Source: Pelodera strongyloides (lineage: Eukaryota > Nematoda > Chromadorea > Rhabditida > Rhabditidae). Taken from it: a stretch of DNA of 64,000 nucleotides. Of this stretch, positions 34,216-45,812 are shown piece after piece; within the stretch, counting starts at the first letter, position 1; each line of letters opens with the position of its first letter. The notes below the pieces were generated by a model that had not been told where the DNA came from, searched no databases, and saw only the letters and a list, made by a program, of their open reading frames with translations. Where the stretch lies: positions 62,001-126,000 of the forward strand of contig JAANDG010000422.1 in assembly GCA_036852015.1 (NCBI GenBank). The letters run 5' to 3'. Made by a program: the position numbers and the translations under genes.

Positions 34216-35145
34216 ACGTTCTTCGGTACTGCGAGGACTTCGGGCGAAGGACTGGAAAGGAATTCAATCTTACGAGAACAACGATGATTTACTACAAGGT
34301 TTGTTTGTCAATTCAAGGAATATATGATACCACTGAATTTTCTTTTGGAATTGCGATTTCTTACAATCATTTCATACATGCTAGTTTACAGTGTAAGCGT
34401 CCTGCCCCGAAGAGGCGCACGAAAGTGTACTATGCGCGCGCTTGCCGCATCGAAGAGTGTGCCACAAGTGTGCTGCATGAACATGCGCACTTGCCGCACC
34501 GAAAGTGTGCTACAAGTGTGCTGATTGCGAATGCGCACTTTGCCGCACCGAAAAGTGAGCTACAAGCGTGCATACTAATTGCACACCGTTTGTCGCACCC
34601 CGGTGCACCAAATATTGGCGTCACGTGTCACTGTTTGATTTTGAATATAATATAAATCAAAACTGAACAATTCTTGATTGCAGGTGATCTTCCGTAGCGT
34701 GATTTGAGGATGAACACTGGACAAAGAAGAACATTCTTCGAACATAAGGTTGGTTCGTACATTTATCACAATTTTTGTCGCATTCGCGCACCCCTTTCTC
34801 TGTTTCTGCATCAATTCACCCATTTCGTACAGCAACGCGCCTACCCTTCGCCGCTTGATATATTAGCGCCTGAATTTCGCTGGACACACATAGAATTTAT
34901 GCGATGGCGACTACTAAATTGTTAAATTGTGTGTCCGTTGCTATTGTTGAAATGTTGTCGAATTATTTACGAAATTAAGTACATATATGTATTGTTCAAT
35001 TGATCTCTTTCTCCAGTATATTTATATAGACTCCCTTTTCAGAATTCACTCAACAATCGCTGAGGATGTCGGCTACTTGTTCAACAACCTGGCATCGAGC
35101 GTAACGACCGATCAAGGACGCACACTATGGACTAGTGTGTTTCCA
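34216..35145 (+). pseudogene. Broken plus-strand gene, two exons visible
   Basis: Exon 34216-34298 (after CCCATTTCAG, before GTTTGT) reads VLRYCEDFGRRTGKEF...MIYYK in phase 1 to 0. Exon 35042-35145 (after CTTTTCAG, before GTAAGT) reads IHSTIAEDVGYLFNNLASSV...LWTSVFP in phase 2 to 1. Between them a stretch after ATTGCAG at 34684 is open only as VIFRSVI before TGA. The downstream half (TLDKEEHSSNIR) that would lead into the last exon is preceded by TGA, so the middle exon appears frame-broken. A repeat begins just after the last exon. I recognise no family. Confidence 0.45.
34395..34620. repeat. GCGCAC/TTGCCGCAC degenerate tandem repeat
   Basis: About three copies of a 60-65 bp unit with ATGCGCACTTGCCGCACCGAA and GTGTGCTACAAGTGTGCTG. 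It sits in the intron between the two exons of the broken plus-strand gene and belongs to the same GC-rich repeat class as 6.4, 20.1 and 26.3 kb. Confidence 0.6.
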
Positions 35146-35149
35146 GGTA

Positions 35150-35720
35150 AGTCCCAAACAACGATGACCGCCAAAATAAAATGAGCATATCCCCGACGGG
35201 AGGTGGCCTGGGTCAGGAGAACCTCCTGAAAGGCGCCTGGCTTGAAGGACCGGGTAAGTGGGCCGGGTTCTTGCCCGGAGGCGTGCTCGGTGCCGGCCCG
35301 ACTCTGGCGAGGGTCGGTAGCACAACACCGGACTCACTGGCGACCGGGGCGGGAGTGAAAAGCGGCAGGACAGTGTGGCTATGTCGGGAGAATTCGGGAA
35401 GCGAGAACCCACGCGGCGGCGAAGGACGGTCAGTTTGGAGGGTCATTAGTGGCCAATTGATGGATAATTAGGTAGTAAGTTCCTTGGGGAGGTAGCATTT
35501 CACAAGTCTTCTGTCCGCTTGTGGTAGATGTAGGTAATTGGGGTTTATAGACATAGCATAGAAGGGGAAATGATGGGGCTTTATCCTGAATATTCTCTAC
35601 TTGGATCTCTCTCTCTCTCTCTTTTGGGAACTCTCTCACTCTCTTTGTGGAAATCTCTCTCTCTCCGAATGTTTGTGTGTCTATCTCTCTCTTTATCACA
35701 CTATATGTATATCTTCCTCT
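35150..35720. repeat. Dispersed CT-rich repeat, copy 2
   Basis: Shares ordered blocks with 4540-5240: ACGATGACC, ATGAGCATATCCCC, GTAGATGTAGGTAATTGGG, CTGAATATTCTCTAC and a (CT)n run. The central part is more GC-rich and diverged. Frames across it on both strands are repeat-derived. The stretch up to about 35880 contains ACTCGTTTAC words, complementary to the ACGAGTAAAC spacers of copy 1. Confidence 0.55.
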
Positions 35721-36086
35721 CGAGGATTCAACTCACTTACGTAACAACATTCTAAACCAAATATAATAACAACATAACCCAGTAACTGCTTGTAAACTTT
35801 CCACTCACCTAGCTGTTATGGCTTTATACGCATTTACTCGTTTACTTCGTTTGCGTTTTGTTATTGCTTTACTCGTTTGAATAAATTTATTAGGGTTGTG
35901 CATTGTGTCTTATTACTTGTATTGTTGAATGTGTGTGCTTTATGTGTTACCTTGGCGGCCGATTCAAGACTATTGCAAGAAAATCCTTTCACGCGAAATG
36001 AGAGGATAAAACTATTATTCACCATCCCAACGCTTCCTCGGACCACCAAATTGCCAGCGTGTTTCGAATTTCAGCTTCGAAAGAAA

Positions 36087-36620
36087 GGTGTATTTCAGTT
36101 GAAACTGACCTTGCCACAAGCTTTTGTACCGAAAACCCTTGTGGGAAGGTGTATTTCAGTTGAAACTGACCTTGCCACAAGCTTACCGAAAAACCTTGTG
36201 GGAAGGTGTATTTCAGTTGAAACTGACCTTGCCACAAGCTTTTGTACAGAAAAACCTTGTGGGAAGGTGTATTTCAGTCGAAACTGATCTTGCCACAATA
36301 TTTTGTACGGAAACACCTTGTGGAAAAGTGTATTTCAGCTGAAACTGATCTTCACAAGCTTTTGTACCGAAAAACCTTGTGGGAAGGTGTATTTCAGTTG
36401 AAACTGATCTTGCCACAAGCTTTTGTACCGAAAAACCTTGTGGGAAAGTGTTTTTCAGTTGAAACTGATCTTGCCACGAGATTTTGTACCGAAAAGGAAG
36501 GTGTATTTCAGTTGAAACTGATCTTGCCACAAGGTTTTGTACGGAAAAACCTTGTGGGAAGGTGTATTTCAGTTGAAACTGATCTTTCCACATTGTTTTC
36601 TTCAACCAGAAAACCTTGTG
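36087..36620. repeat. Satellite of about 60-bp units, about nine copies
   Basis: Unit of the form GGTGTATTTCAGTTGAAACT-GATCTTGCCACAAGCTTTTG-TACCGAAAAACCTTGTGGGAA. Each unit contains a short palindrome (CAGTTGAAACTG) and a second weak one (CTTGTGG/CCACAAG). Because the unit is close to a multiple of three and lacks stops in several frames, long frames exist on both strands. These are repeat products, not supported genes. Confidence 0.9.
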
Positions 36621-36911
36621 GAAACATGTATCCACCATGTATTCAGTTTTTTTTCAACAGGAAAATTCAACAGGAATGCACAGTCAGAAGCCATTATAGG
36701 AATGAGAAATTGAGGAACCACGATACACGCACAATATAATACCAATCCACAATACAATGCCAATACACAAAACAGTCTTGATTATTCAAAGAGTTGCAAA
36801 TATTCATAATAGTAGATCTCCAGAAAAAAACATCACTAGCAATGCATTAACGAACTATTTTAAAATGAACTATTTTATTTGGACTAAAATGTATACATGC
36901 TCTGATGATTG

Positions 36912-37497
36912 ACGGCATGTTCGCGGCGGCTATCTGGGCCTTGGCAAGTTCGCTCCGCAAAAGTGGCGGCTATTCGGCGAGGATAAACCTGCCGCGAACT
37001 CGCCATAACTGGCGAAAATGCGGCGGCTATCAGATAGCCGCCCGATAGCCGCTGCGAACTTGCTTGTTTCAGACGGAAATGCGGCGGCTATCCGGCGGCT
37101 ATTCAGCGGCTATCGGGGTTTTGTGCACACACGAGCGATACGACTCACATTTCTCTTTTGAGAGCGGAATGCGTGGTCTCAGTCGGTTTAATTACCCAAG
37201 TTTGAGGTTAGCACTAACCCCGAGACGAGACCTTAACACCATACTGTGTGTGTCGATACAATTTTGTAAAGCGTGACTTCGGGCATGTGGTCAATTTCAT
37301 TTTTTTATCGCTTATATATTTTTTTTCGGAAGAAAGGTATTTTTCTCTGGACCCTCCTCGCCGAGAGAGTGTCCGGCGGCTATTCGGCGGCTATCCGGCG
37401 AGTTCGCCCCGCCTTCAATGATTGTCGCGCCTTCAGACTTCTCTTGTCGCCGAATAGCCGCCTAAACAGCCGCCCTATAGCCGCCGCGAATATGCCG
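36912..37497. mobile_element. GGCGGCTAT-rich element with inverted ends
   Basis: The ends are ACGGCATGTTCGCGGCGGCTAT and the complement of ATAGCCGCCGCGAATATGCCGT. Inside, GGCGGCTAT/ATAGCCGCC occurs a dozen or so times in both orientations near 36935-37105 and 37370-37490. The middle is unique AT-rich DNA. No transposase frame is present. Probably a nonautonomous DNA element. Confidence 0.65.
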
Positions 37498-37499
37498 TA

Positions 37500-38940
37500 G
37501 AGAACGTAGGGACAGCGACCCCCATGTCGTGCTGAGACTTGCTTCATCCACACACTATATTGTCAGTCTCATCCCGGAATAACGGAACAATAGGAAAAAG
37601 AAAACAACCAATGCACAGCAACTAACAACTGGTATTCGGAATCGGGATAGCAATTTAAGATGAAGCTGCCAATGTAATTGCCTCAATCAGAAAGCAAGAT
37701 ACCAATCGTCTCTCGGATAAAACCTTTATTCGATTAAAATCAACAAGTAAACACTGGACTCTTCGAGGGACTATTCGTATCTTAGGTGTGTCCATCGCTT
37801 TGTTTGTTGTTCCCCTTTCCTTTTCCTCTACTCCTTTTTCTCTTTTTTACACCTTGGAACGATTTGTTGGGACTGGAGTTCCCTTCTGAAAAAAGTGCGA
37901 TCACAATAGAAAACAATTTTTTTAGATCTGTTGGTTGCGCATTGTCCAATTAAGTCCAAACTGTCCAAAGTCAACCGCTTGAGCACGTGTACGTACGTTC
38001 AAACACTGCACATATCTCACAGTCAGAATCAGACTCCAATTTAATCATATGTTCAGTTCATAGTCACTATAAAACCACGGCACAAGATAAAAAACGAACG
38101 TGTTTGTCCCGCAGTCTGTGCCCGTTCTTGTCCTCCCTTTCTCTGAGCTTTCCCCGGTCTTTTTGATGGTGAACTTCTCCACTTCGCCTTGAGGAACTTC
38201 ACTGTTGGATGGTCAGGGGGGAGGAAAGTGCACGGGGCACGACCCATCATCGATTGCCACTGAAAAGGGTTTTTATTCTAGATGGCCACATTTCTCAACC
38301 CCACTCAAAAGAGTCAACCCCAAACTACTAGCGTCTAATGAAATATCACCAAAAATAGATGCGCATACAAATTACACCCAGTATTTTGAGAGCAAACGAA
38401 TTATTCTTTTAGATGACAAGAACCCACGAATTCTGTACAATAATATGACTGACCTGCAGTACTCGATGAGGATCGAGTCCATGATAATATTCACCTTTCG
38501 GAGGCAATCTCCCTCCATTATCCATTGTGGAAAGCAGATCACGGATATTGATCGTCTCTCTACAATAATCAGTGTTGTGATATTATCGCAAGAGAAAACA
38601 AAAACACACAGATCACAAAGTCCCAAATGCAGTGAAGATTACGAATAGTAACTCTTTCGTAAATTGGTACGTGCGCTCCATGAGGCAACGCACTGAGCGA
38701 TTGAGCTAGCCGTGTATTGATCATCCAGTGCAAAGGAATGGAATCACACTGTGATAATCTCAACAACTCCAAGGTATCTACAGTTCCCCGTCATTTCAAG
38801 ATTTCAAGAACTTTCAATTTCTTTTCAAGTCAATTCAGGTCATGTCAGGTCAGGTCATTTTAAGAACAATCTCAACAACTCCAGCTATAGGTACCTGAAC
38901 GACAGTTCCCCGTCATTTCAACATCCAAGCAAATCCAAGA
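37500..38940. other. Intergenic, downstream of the ICE2-like gene
   Basis: No gene is supported. Minus-strand frame 38053-38250 and plus-strand frame 38205-38648 lack splice partners. A direct repeat of CTCAACAACTCCA...ACAGTTCCCCGTCATTTCAA occurs at 38758-38808 and 38871-38922, separated by CAGGTCA repeats. Confidence 0.5.
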
Positions 38941-38945
38941 AAATC

Positions 38946-41900
38946 TCACTCTTCTGCATCAGTCGAATGTGGTAGAATCCTCAGTGAATGTGCGTTTCCC
39001 TCTTTTACAATCAGATAATTGCCGGGCATTAGCGAGATCAACTCATCAACCAGATTGGAGACACGTCGAGTACGGGCACACAAACTGAACAAGTACTATT
39101 AAGAGTTAACATTAGCAATAAACAGCGAACCAATACAACAATTAGCAACAAAAAGACCCAAAATAAATTCCACCACGAGGAATTAGCTTGAATTGTCGCT
39201 CGATTTCTCTGAAGAAAACTTTCAACCTGATGCCAAAACCTAAGCTTACGAAAATACAGTAATGTCAGTTATTTATCGTTTAAAAACAGAGAGAAACGAG
39301 AAACCCACAGTCCAGACTTCTCCTTTGTATGCAAATCAACGAATGCTTGCATCTTTCCGCGCATATGCTCTTTCATTAGAAGTATTGGTTCCCTGGAATG
39401 TAAGACTGAATTGCATGCAAAAAAAAACATAAACTCCACCGATCATCATACTATCTACGTATATTATAAATAACAACGTGACAGTATCTAGTCAAAAAAT
39501 GCACTTTTGCGATTTTTATATAAGAAACAATAAGAAGAACCAAAAAGGGCTAGGCGACACTGCAACAACGTACCAATAGTGAGACCTGAATACAATATGA
39601 TCTCTCGCGCCGTGTACAAGGTACTTCATGTAGCTTTGCAACCATTCTTCGTCGCACATTTTCTGCAACAAAAAGAACAACTCAGCTGCAACGAAATTTG
39701 AAAAAGCAAATGGAGTGTTCTCTCTGAGGAGACGCTCGTCACTAACCATAACCATCACTGAACAGTCCGAACTCATCAGAATATCGTCCCGGTAGGAATC
39801 AAAATATCAGAACATCAGAATATAGAGTACAACACAGCGAACAATGATAAACTGCAACAAATATGGCATGTCATGGGTAACTATGAATTCACATTTGAAG
39901 ACAATGTAAAGGAAAGGAAAGCCGTTCACTTACCAGTGCTCCACAATTGGGAAGGAATTCCAACTTGGTATCGACTGTGACCACAGACTGATTTGGATGT
40001 CGGACTCCTCCATTGCTTACCACCTGTGGGAGGAAGAATTAGCATAATGAAAGGGAACATGGGAACAAACAGGTATCACAAACACGTTCACCCGTTAGTG
40101 GGACATCCGACATCAACACCCCAGCCTGATAATCTCTAAGTCTGAACCTATAATGCTTTACTTGTCCACTTGCTTTGTCCCTTTGTCGACACGAGACCGG
40201 TGACAATTACTTTTGTGGGAAATGGTATCGATTTCTTTCCACCCAACCCAACATCTAATCGATAGAAACTAATCGCTTTCAGCCAACTTACTAGGATAGG
40301 CATTGAATTCTGTCCGAGTCTCATTACTGTATACTGTCGGTTCGTCTCTCCCAAAGGTGTATCCTCAATACACGTTTGTGAGGTGGACGCGGCAGTTGCA
40401 CACTGGTCAAGCAAAGACTCGAGGGACGACATTGGAACATCTGCGCTGAAATTAATAAATTAATACAGTCATAGAAAATCAAATTCACACCAACAATAAC
40501 TGGTCTTTGTCACTGAGTTCAGCCTTCAGGCCCTACATATGTTTCACGCTGAGCATATGTATTCACAGGTTCACCAAACTTTGCTAAGCACTTTTTGTTC
40601 CACTGAACGACGAAAATCGATAAACCGTTGAACGAACATAAACATACGCACCCTTTATCCTCCACAGGGTCGCTCAAACTATCGTTCACAAGGTTTGGTG
40701 TGAACTGTGTCGACTTGGTCGAGTCAGCAGCATTGGGTACAGAGGCACCAAATGGAGCACCACCGCCACGCTTCGGCTGGAAAAAAAGAGAAGTAATACT
40801 TAACATACCAAATGTTTTTTTGTAAGCTGCTCAATGAAGACAATTCACGTAAGTAGCAAGGATAAGACCGAAAAAAGAGCATAGACAAACTGAATCCAGC
40901 TTTGATCAACCCAGACATTTACCAGCATAACTGGTCTTGATGTGGACAACTTGAAGCAAATAATGTTGTAAGTGTTCGACTTGTTATTTAACTTCAACTC
41001 AAACACAAACTATAACTCTACCTGTGGTACTGTACTGTAGCGAAAGAAGGTCGCCTTCAACAGCATCTTTGTATAGACCTTCATCAGGCGAGCATTCGCA
41101 ATCTTTCCGTACGGTAACGGCTTTTCCACGTAACAAATCTTCTGTCGACCTAAATAAATATGCAACGTAAACCAGGCACCCACATACAATTTCAGAAACA
41201 TTACTACAAATATTTACTGAAAACCAACGCATCGACAGCACTACATTCAACATTCTTTGCCTTCTATATAGCACCTGTAAACACATCGCATTATGGCCAA
41301 TAGTGGATAAAATCCACTTTTTTTCTCTTTTAACAATTTCGAGTAGCACAGTGACGGAAATATTTTAAACTCGACTCGGTGGTGGGTTGGGGAAGTGCAA
41401 GGGAATACTTGCAACTTAACAGAATTGTCAAAAAACGCAAACGCACATACCTTCACTCCCATACGTTTCCACGACAGAAACCGGAATAGCGTACGAATGT
41501 TGAGACTCGCAGTCTTCAGTGATTAACGCTTTTAAAGCAGAAGAAGCAATTGCCAAAGGACAGCCGGACGAAGAAGCCAAAACGGGAATAGCCTGCAATT
41601 CAAACAAACTAAACAAAATCAATTTCAAAGCAATAACCACATATGTTAGTGGAATAAAGTGGAATAATTAGCAAAGACTCGGGAAAGGCCAAAAAAGTGT
41701 CAATTTTAGTGTTTCAGCTCAACTGCTCAACCAAAAAAAATAAGCTCAAATCTAACCTCATCCTGTTCCAGAAGTTTCACATTCGACGGAGGTAAATCTC
41801 TCAATTTCTGAGGGTTCAGTGAAGCAAGATCTCGAGTTTTTACACACGGCATCTAGAATTACCAGCAAATATAGAACTAACGGTAAAAACAAATCATCAC

Positions 41901-44900
41901 CATATCCATATCTTCATCTTCCTCCATTCCCCATTTACAATACCGAATTATACATCGGGAATTATCGGCTTAGAGAGAAGAGAAACAAAACCAAAATAAT
42001 TCACAAAACATATAAATGATAAAAAATCCAACTGACCACTAATCTCGGAATCTGCACTGGCGTGGAAAGAATGGAAGTTACAGTAGGCAGTTGAGCCAAA
42101 TCAGGCTCCATCGCACCTCTTTCCCAGTCTATTTGACAAACGGCCGAGTGTGAGAACTTGAGTGCACGGAGATGCTGACCACGCTGCCGCCAACGATTCT
42201 GAAGTTATATTTATTACATGGCTGAAAGCGAATTCCAAGGATATCTCGTCCGAAGTCACAAAAACAGATGAGATCGGTATAAACGACTAAGACGACAGAC
42301 GACATAGAGTGACATTTCAGGGTATAAACAAAGCAAGATACCGGTCGGTGCTTGAAACACATCGAGTGCAACAGTATTCTTATGCAGCTTATGCAAAGTA
42401 AAAAAAACAGCCGGTATTTCGCTGTAAGCATCACATTCGCTCTGAGAACAACACTGCACTCGTGTTTACTCGTTTAGGTACTGGCATGGGCTAAACTATG
42501 ATACTGCTGGATGGGGTAAGCCCCAACATGTCGCATAGGAAACTCGCAACCAAAAACCAAACTTTATAAAAAAACATACTCACCAGAACCAATCGGGCAT
42601 GCTTCAGTTGCACACTGTCCCACGGACACTTTTTCATCTTCTGCATCATCAACTCCACTTCTTGAGCATACTCAACCCGCTCCGGCTCCATTTTCTTATC
42701 CCACGCCTGAAATATCTTATTATATAAAAGAGTAACTGTAGCCTAATTTGCATACCGATGTGCGTTACGAAATTGAAATTTTCGACAAATGGTAATAAAG
42801 AGTGTCGCAGCTCAATATCGAAGTATGCATATGCAATTGTTTCTTATTATGTGAATTTCATATGATACGTTTGAAACTTTGTATATAAGTATGCCGATGC
42901 TAAACCAATCATATTTCCATGTAAGTCGCCTCAGGCGGCGTGAGCCGACTGGTAAGAAATATAATGAAGAATGAAGAAGGGAGAATTCTCATTCCAATGC
43001 ACAAACAAAAACGATACAATGCAGAAGAGTGCTTGTGAGAGGTTCAAAGTTATAGCAACTTAACTTACGCCTAGAGCATGCACATATTAATATTATGCAT
43101 ATACCATGCCCTGTAAATACGGGAAACTATAGGTAGAATTAGAATTCAAGAAAGAAAACCTCCAAAAATCACCTTCATCTCTGCAAGGTTGTCCGCGTGT
43201 CTGGTAGTCGCGGCTTCGCTTCCGATATTGCACACAATAGCGGTGTATCTATACTATCAACAGTTAAAGGTTAATTATTACTTTACTTCTCGATTTATCT
43301 AATTTAACAAATTTCCCATAAAAAAATTGACAGGACGGTGTCAGAGCTATAGCAACTTATCTTAGCCTTACAGCGTGACACATCGGCGAACTAACACCAT
43401 CAACCATTTCACATACAAAAAAAACTCGATAAATAACAGCGATGATAACAGACAATACATATAATAGGAGTACAAACTACAAATCCAACGCCACCTTTTC
43501 TGATCTGCACACTTCATCATCGATTGTTTGTGAGGGCAAAAGATCTGTGTCAGTTGAGGTGTCCAGCAAATATTCGATTTCTCCTAAATTAAAAGAAGAC
43601 CGGATCCAGATCCATGCTTAGGTGATATGCTCAAGAATACTATGCTCAAGAATACTGTGACCATTTTACACATTCACGCATAAATATGCCTTCGAGAGTA
43701 AAGGAAGCTGCTGCTGTCCTAGTGCGGACATGGAACCCATGAATACTATACGAAACCATAGAAACCATATAAAAATGGTTATATGCTCAAGTCTCTACTT
43801 CGGAGCAACTTTATTTAAAAAAAACTGCTATTAACATGTTATTATTGAGTTAATGATTTGTTATTAAAAAACTTACAATAACCGTCTTTTCCTCTTCGTG
43901 ATGATGAGAGCTGGCTTCTTTTTGTGGGGTTTCTGAAACCGACGCGCTAGCGGCGCTAGGTACTTCTTTCTCTTTCTTCTTAGGCGATGTTACGGAGGCT
44001 TTTTGCACATTCCTGGAAGTAGCAGATTTCAAAGAAATCTTTAACATATAACACGAGCAAAGCGCGGTAAAAATCAAACAATATTATCTGAAAAGGTCAG
44101 TCCTGCTTTTCGTATAGGAATTTAGGAATAAGGCTGATGTGTGAGAAATAGAAATAGCCAATAGATAAATACTGAGCCTGCCAGAAAGTACTATAAATAT
44201 GCGCTGACCGGAAAGCTTGGAATGAACAACAAACTACGACTAGAAAGAAAGAAAAGTAATAATAAAACGCACTGTTGTGAATCGGGTTTCTTTTTCTTCG
44301 CTTCTTTGACCTCACGGATTAACTGTTTCACTTTGAGAAGAGCTTCATGTCTGAAATACACATCAATATAAATTCTAAATGTTTCCAAAATGTAAACGTA
44401 AATTCTAATTCGGCAAGTTTTTGCGTTTTTGGAACTTAGCCCGTGACCCCGTAAAGCGGAATTCATGATTCCACAAACAGAAAGCAGAGTGGTACGCTGG
44501 TACAACAGTTATTTTGAGAGAACAGGCATAAGGCGTAAGCGCGTAGCGCTGCGGCAAATGAGTCAAATCCTATCAACTATCTGCGCAGGTCAGTTCAGAC
44601 CATCGCATTGTAAATATATGTGCTAGACTAGACTATAGTTAATGTCTGTTTAGGAGATTCCGTCGCTAAACCTGTACGTAAATCAGTGCGTAAAATTACG
44701 CACCAACCATCTTGGGATTGGCTTTGACCAACAGGAGGGAGGCTATGTTATTGCCACTTTATGTTTTCACCGACACCGAGACATGCACACAGAGAGATTA
44801 CGTTTCGACCCTCGATTAACCATCGGACCATCTCCAAATTAAAGCGAAATGCTAGCCTCTTTGGAAAATTTGCATATGATAAGCAAATCCTATGTATCCT

Positions 44901-45812
44901 ATGCTAATTTTGTACGATTGCCGTGGACGATCGTACAGAATTAGCATAGGATACATAGGATTTGCTTATCATATGCAAATTTTCCAAAGGGGCTAGCATT
45001 TCGCTTTAAAGCACGGAAATTATAACCTCCGCTAAAATCAACAGAGCATATTTATCTACTCACGGGTTTTACATCACGCATGGGAAATGTAACACACTTT
45101 GGAATTCCCAGTAGTCTGACAGCGTGCATTTGAAGAAGTCCTTCTCCAGTGCCACCCTTTTCAACCATTTGACGGAGTCGTTCCTCGGGAGAAAGCGTAC
45201 TGTCGAGCAGAGCTGAGATGAAGCAATGAAACTAATATTCTTTTAACCCTATTTATTATGTAAGACGTTCATATGATAAGAACCTAATAAGTTGTTTTCG
45301 TACCAGAACCAGATTCAAACCCAATGACAAGTACCACATCAACCGAGACAAAGCCATAGAAAAAAACAGAATCTTTAAAATCAGAAGCTCGATAGTAGAT
45401 TTAAAATCAGAAGCTGGATAGCAGTTTTCTACTCAAACCTTTAGAAATCACTTACGCTTTATCGGTCTTGTGTTTTTCGGCTTGCTCTTAATCAGTTTCT
45501 CTGCAGCTTCCTTCTCCGCATTTTCTTCTTCGGCCTTTTCAACTAAAAGGAGCGAATTCAATCAAATAGGGAACCTATCATTAAAATGAGTATGCTGCAA
45601 ATCTAAAGACGTTACGGCTGCGCAAAAATGTATGGGTCTAGAGCCAACGTGGCAAACATTACAGTTCCGTTGATTAAATTCCAATAATAAGAACATTAAA
45701 CTCTCACCCACCAATCCAAGGAGGCGGCTCGGACACGTATAACATTTCGGCTCCGTTAACTTTGTTATCAATGTCCTCCTTTATACAGTCGAGACAAGCC
45801 GACAAAGTGTGC
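38946..45812 (-). CDS. ICE2/NARG2-like Little Elongation Complex subunit
   Basis: Exons: 45712-45812, 45456-45542, 45064-45212, 44273-44350, 43877-44012, 43495-43583, 43173-43253, 42584-42706, 42037-42198, 41757-41852, 41451-41592, 41022-41149, 40652-40776, 40292-40445, 39934-40023, 39586-39662, 39309-39392, 38946-39084 (TGA). They encode about 680 residues. The middle reads HSYAIPVSVVE...RQKICYVEKPLP, like the conserved WEIPVxV...KVVYxxxPLP segment of ICE2. The C-terminal part, SMPILVVSNGG...KLEFLPNCGA...EEWLQSYMK, resembles the NARG2 C-terminal domain (KLEYxxxxGAExLTxxE). ICE2 works with ICE1 and ELL in the complex that stimulates snRNA transcription by RNA polymerase II. A Lys/Glu-rich linker lies at 43877-44350. 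Two junctions (45064 to 44350, 43877 to 43583) do not close in phase, so small exons are missing. The start codon is unresolved; ATG 46076 is a candidate but does not join in phase. Confidence 0.65.
42326..42427. mobile_element. Degraded family-A MITE in an intron
   Basis: Ends AAGCAAGATACCGGTCGG and CAGCCGGTATTTCGCTGTAA, with the internal words AAACACATCGAGTGCA and CTTATGCAGCTTATGC shared with 2727-2870. The terminal TTAA is eroded. It lies in the intron between exons 42037-42198 and 42584-42706 of the ICE2-like gene. Confidence 0.65.
44839..45009. mobile_element. Near-perfect palindromic TTAA MITE, family F
   Basis: A 171-bp element, almost a single hairpin. Arms of about 80 bp begin TTAAAGCGAAATGCTAGCC and continue GATAAGCAAATCCTATGTAT; the loop is about 10 bp (TGCCGTGGAC region). 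It has TTAA at both ends. It lies in the ICE2-like intron right beside exon 45064-45212, where splicing phase is unresolved. It shares the TCCTATGTATCCTATG core with the element at 54054-54218. Confidence 0.92.

Noticed and set aside
36019..36739. Frames of 73-165 codons on both strands
   Set aside because: All are written by the 60-bp satellite, whose unit lacks stops.
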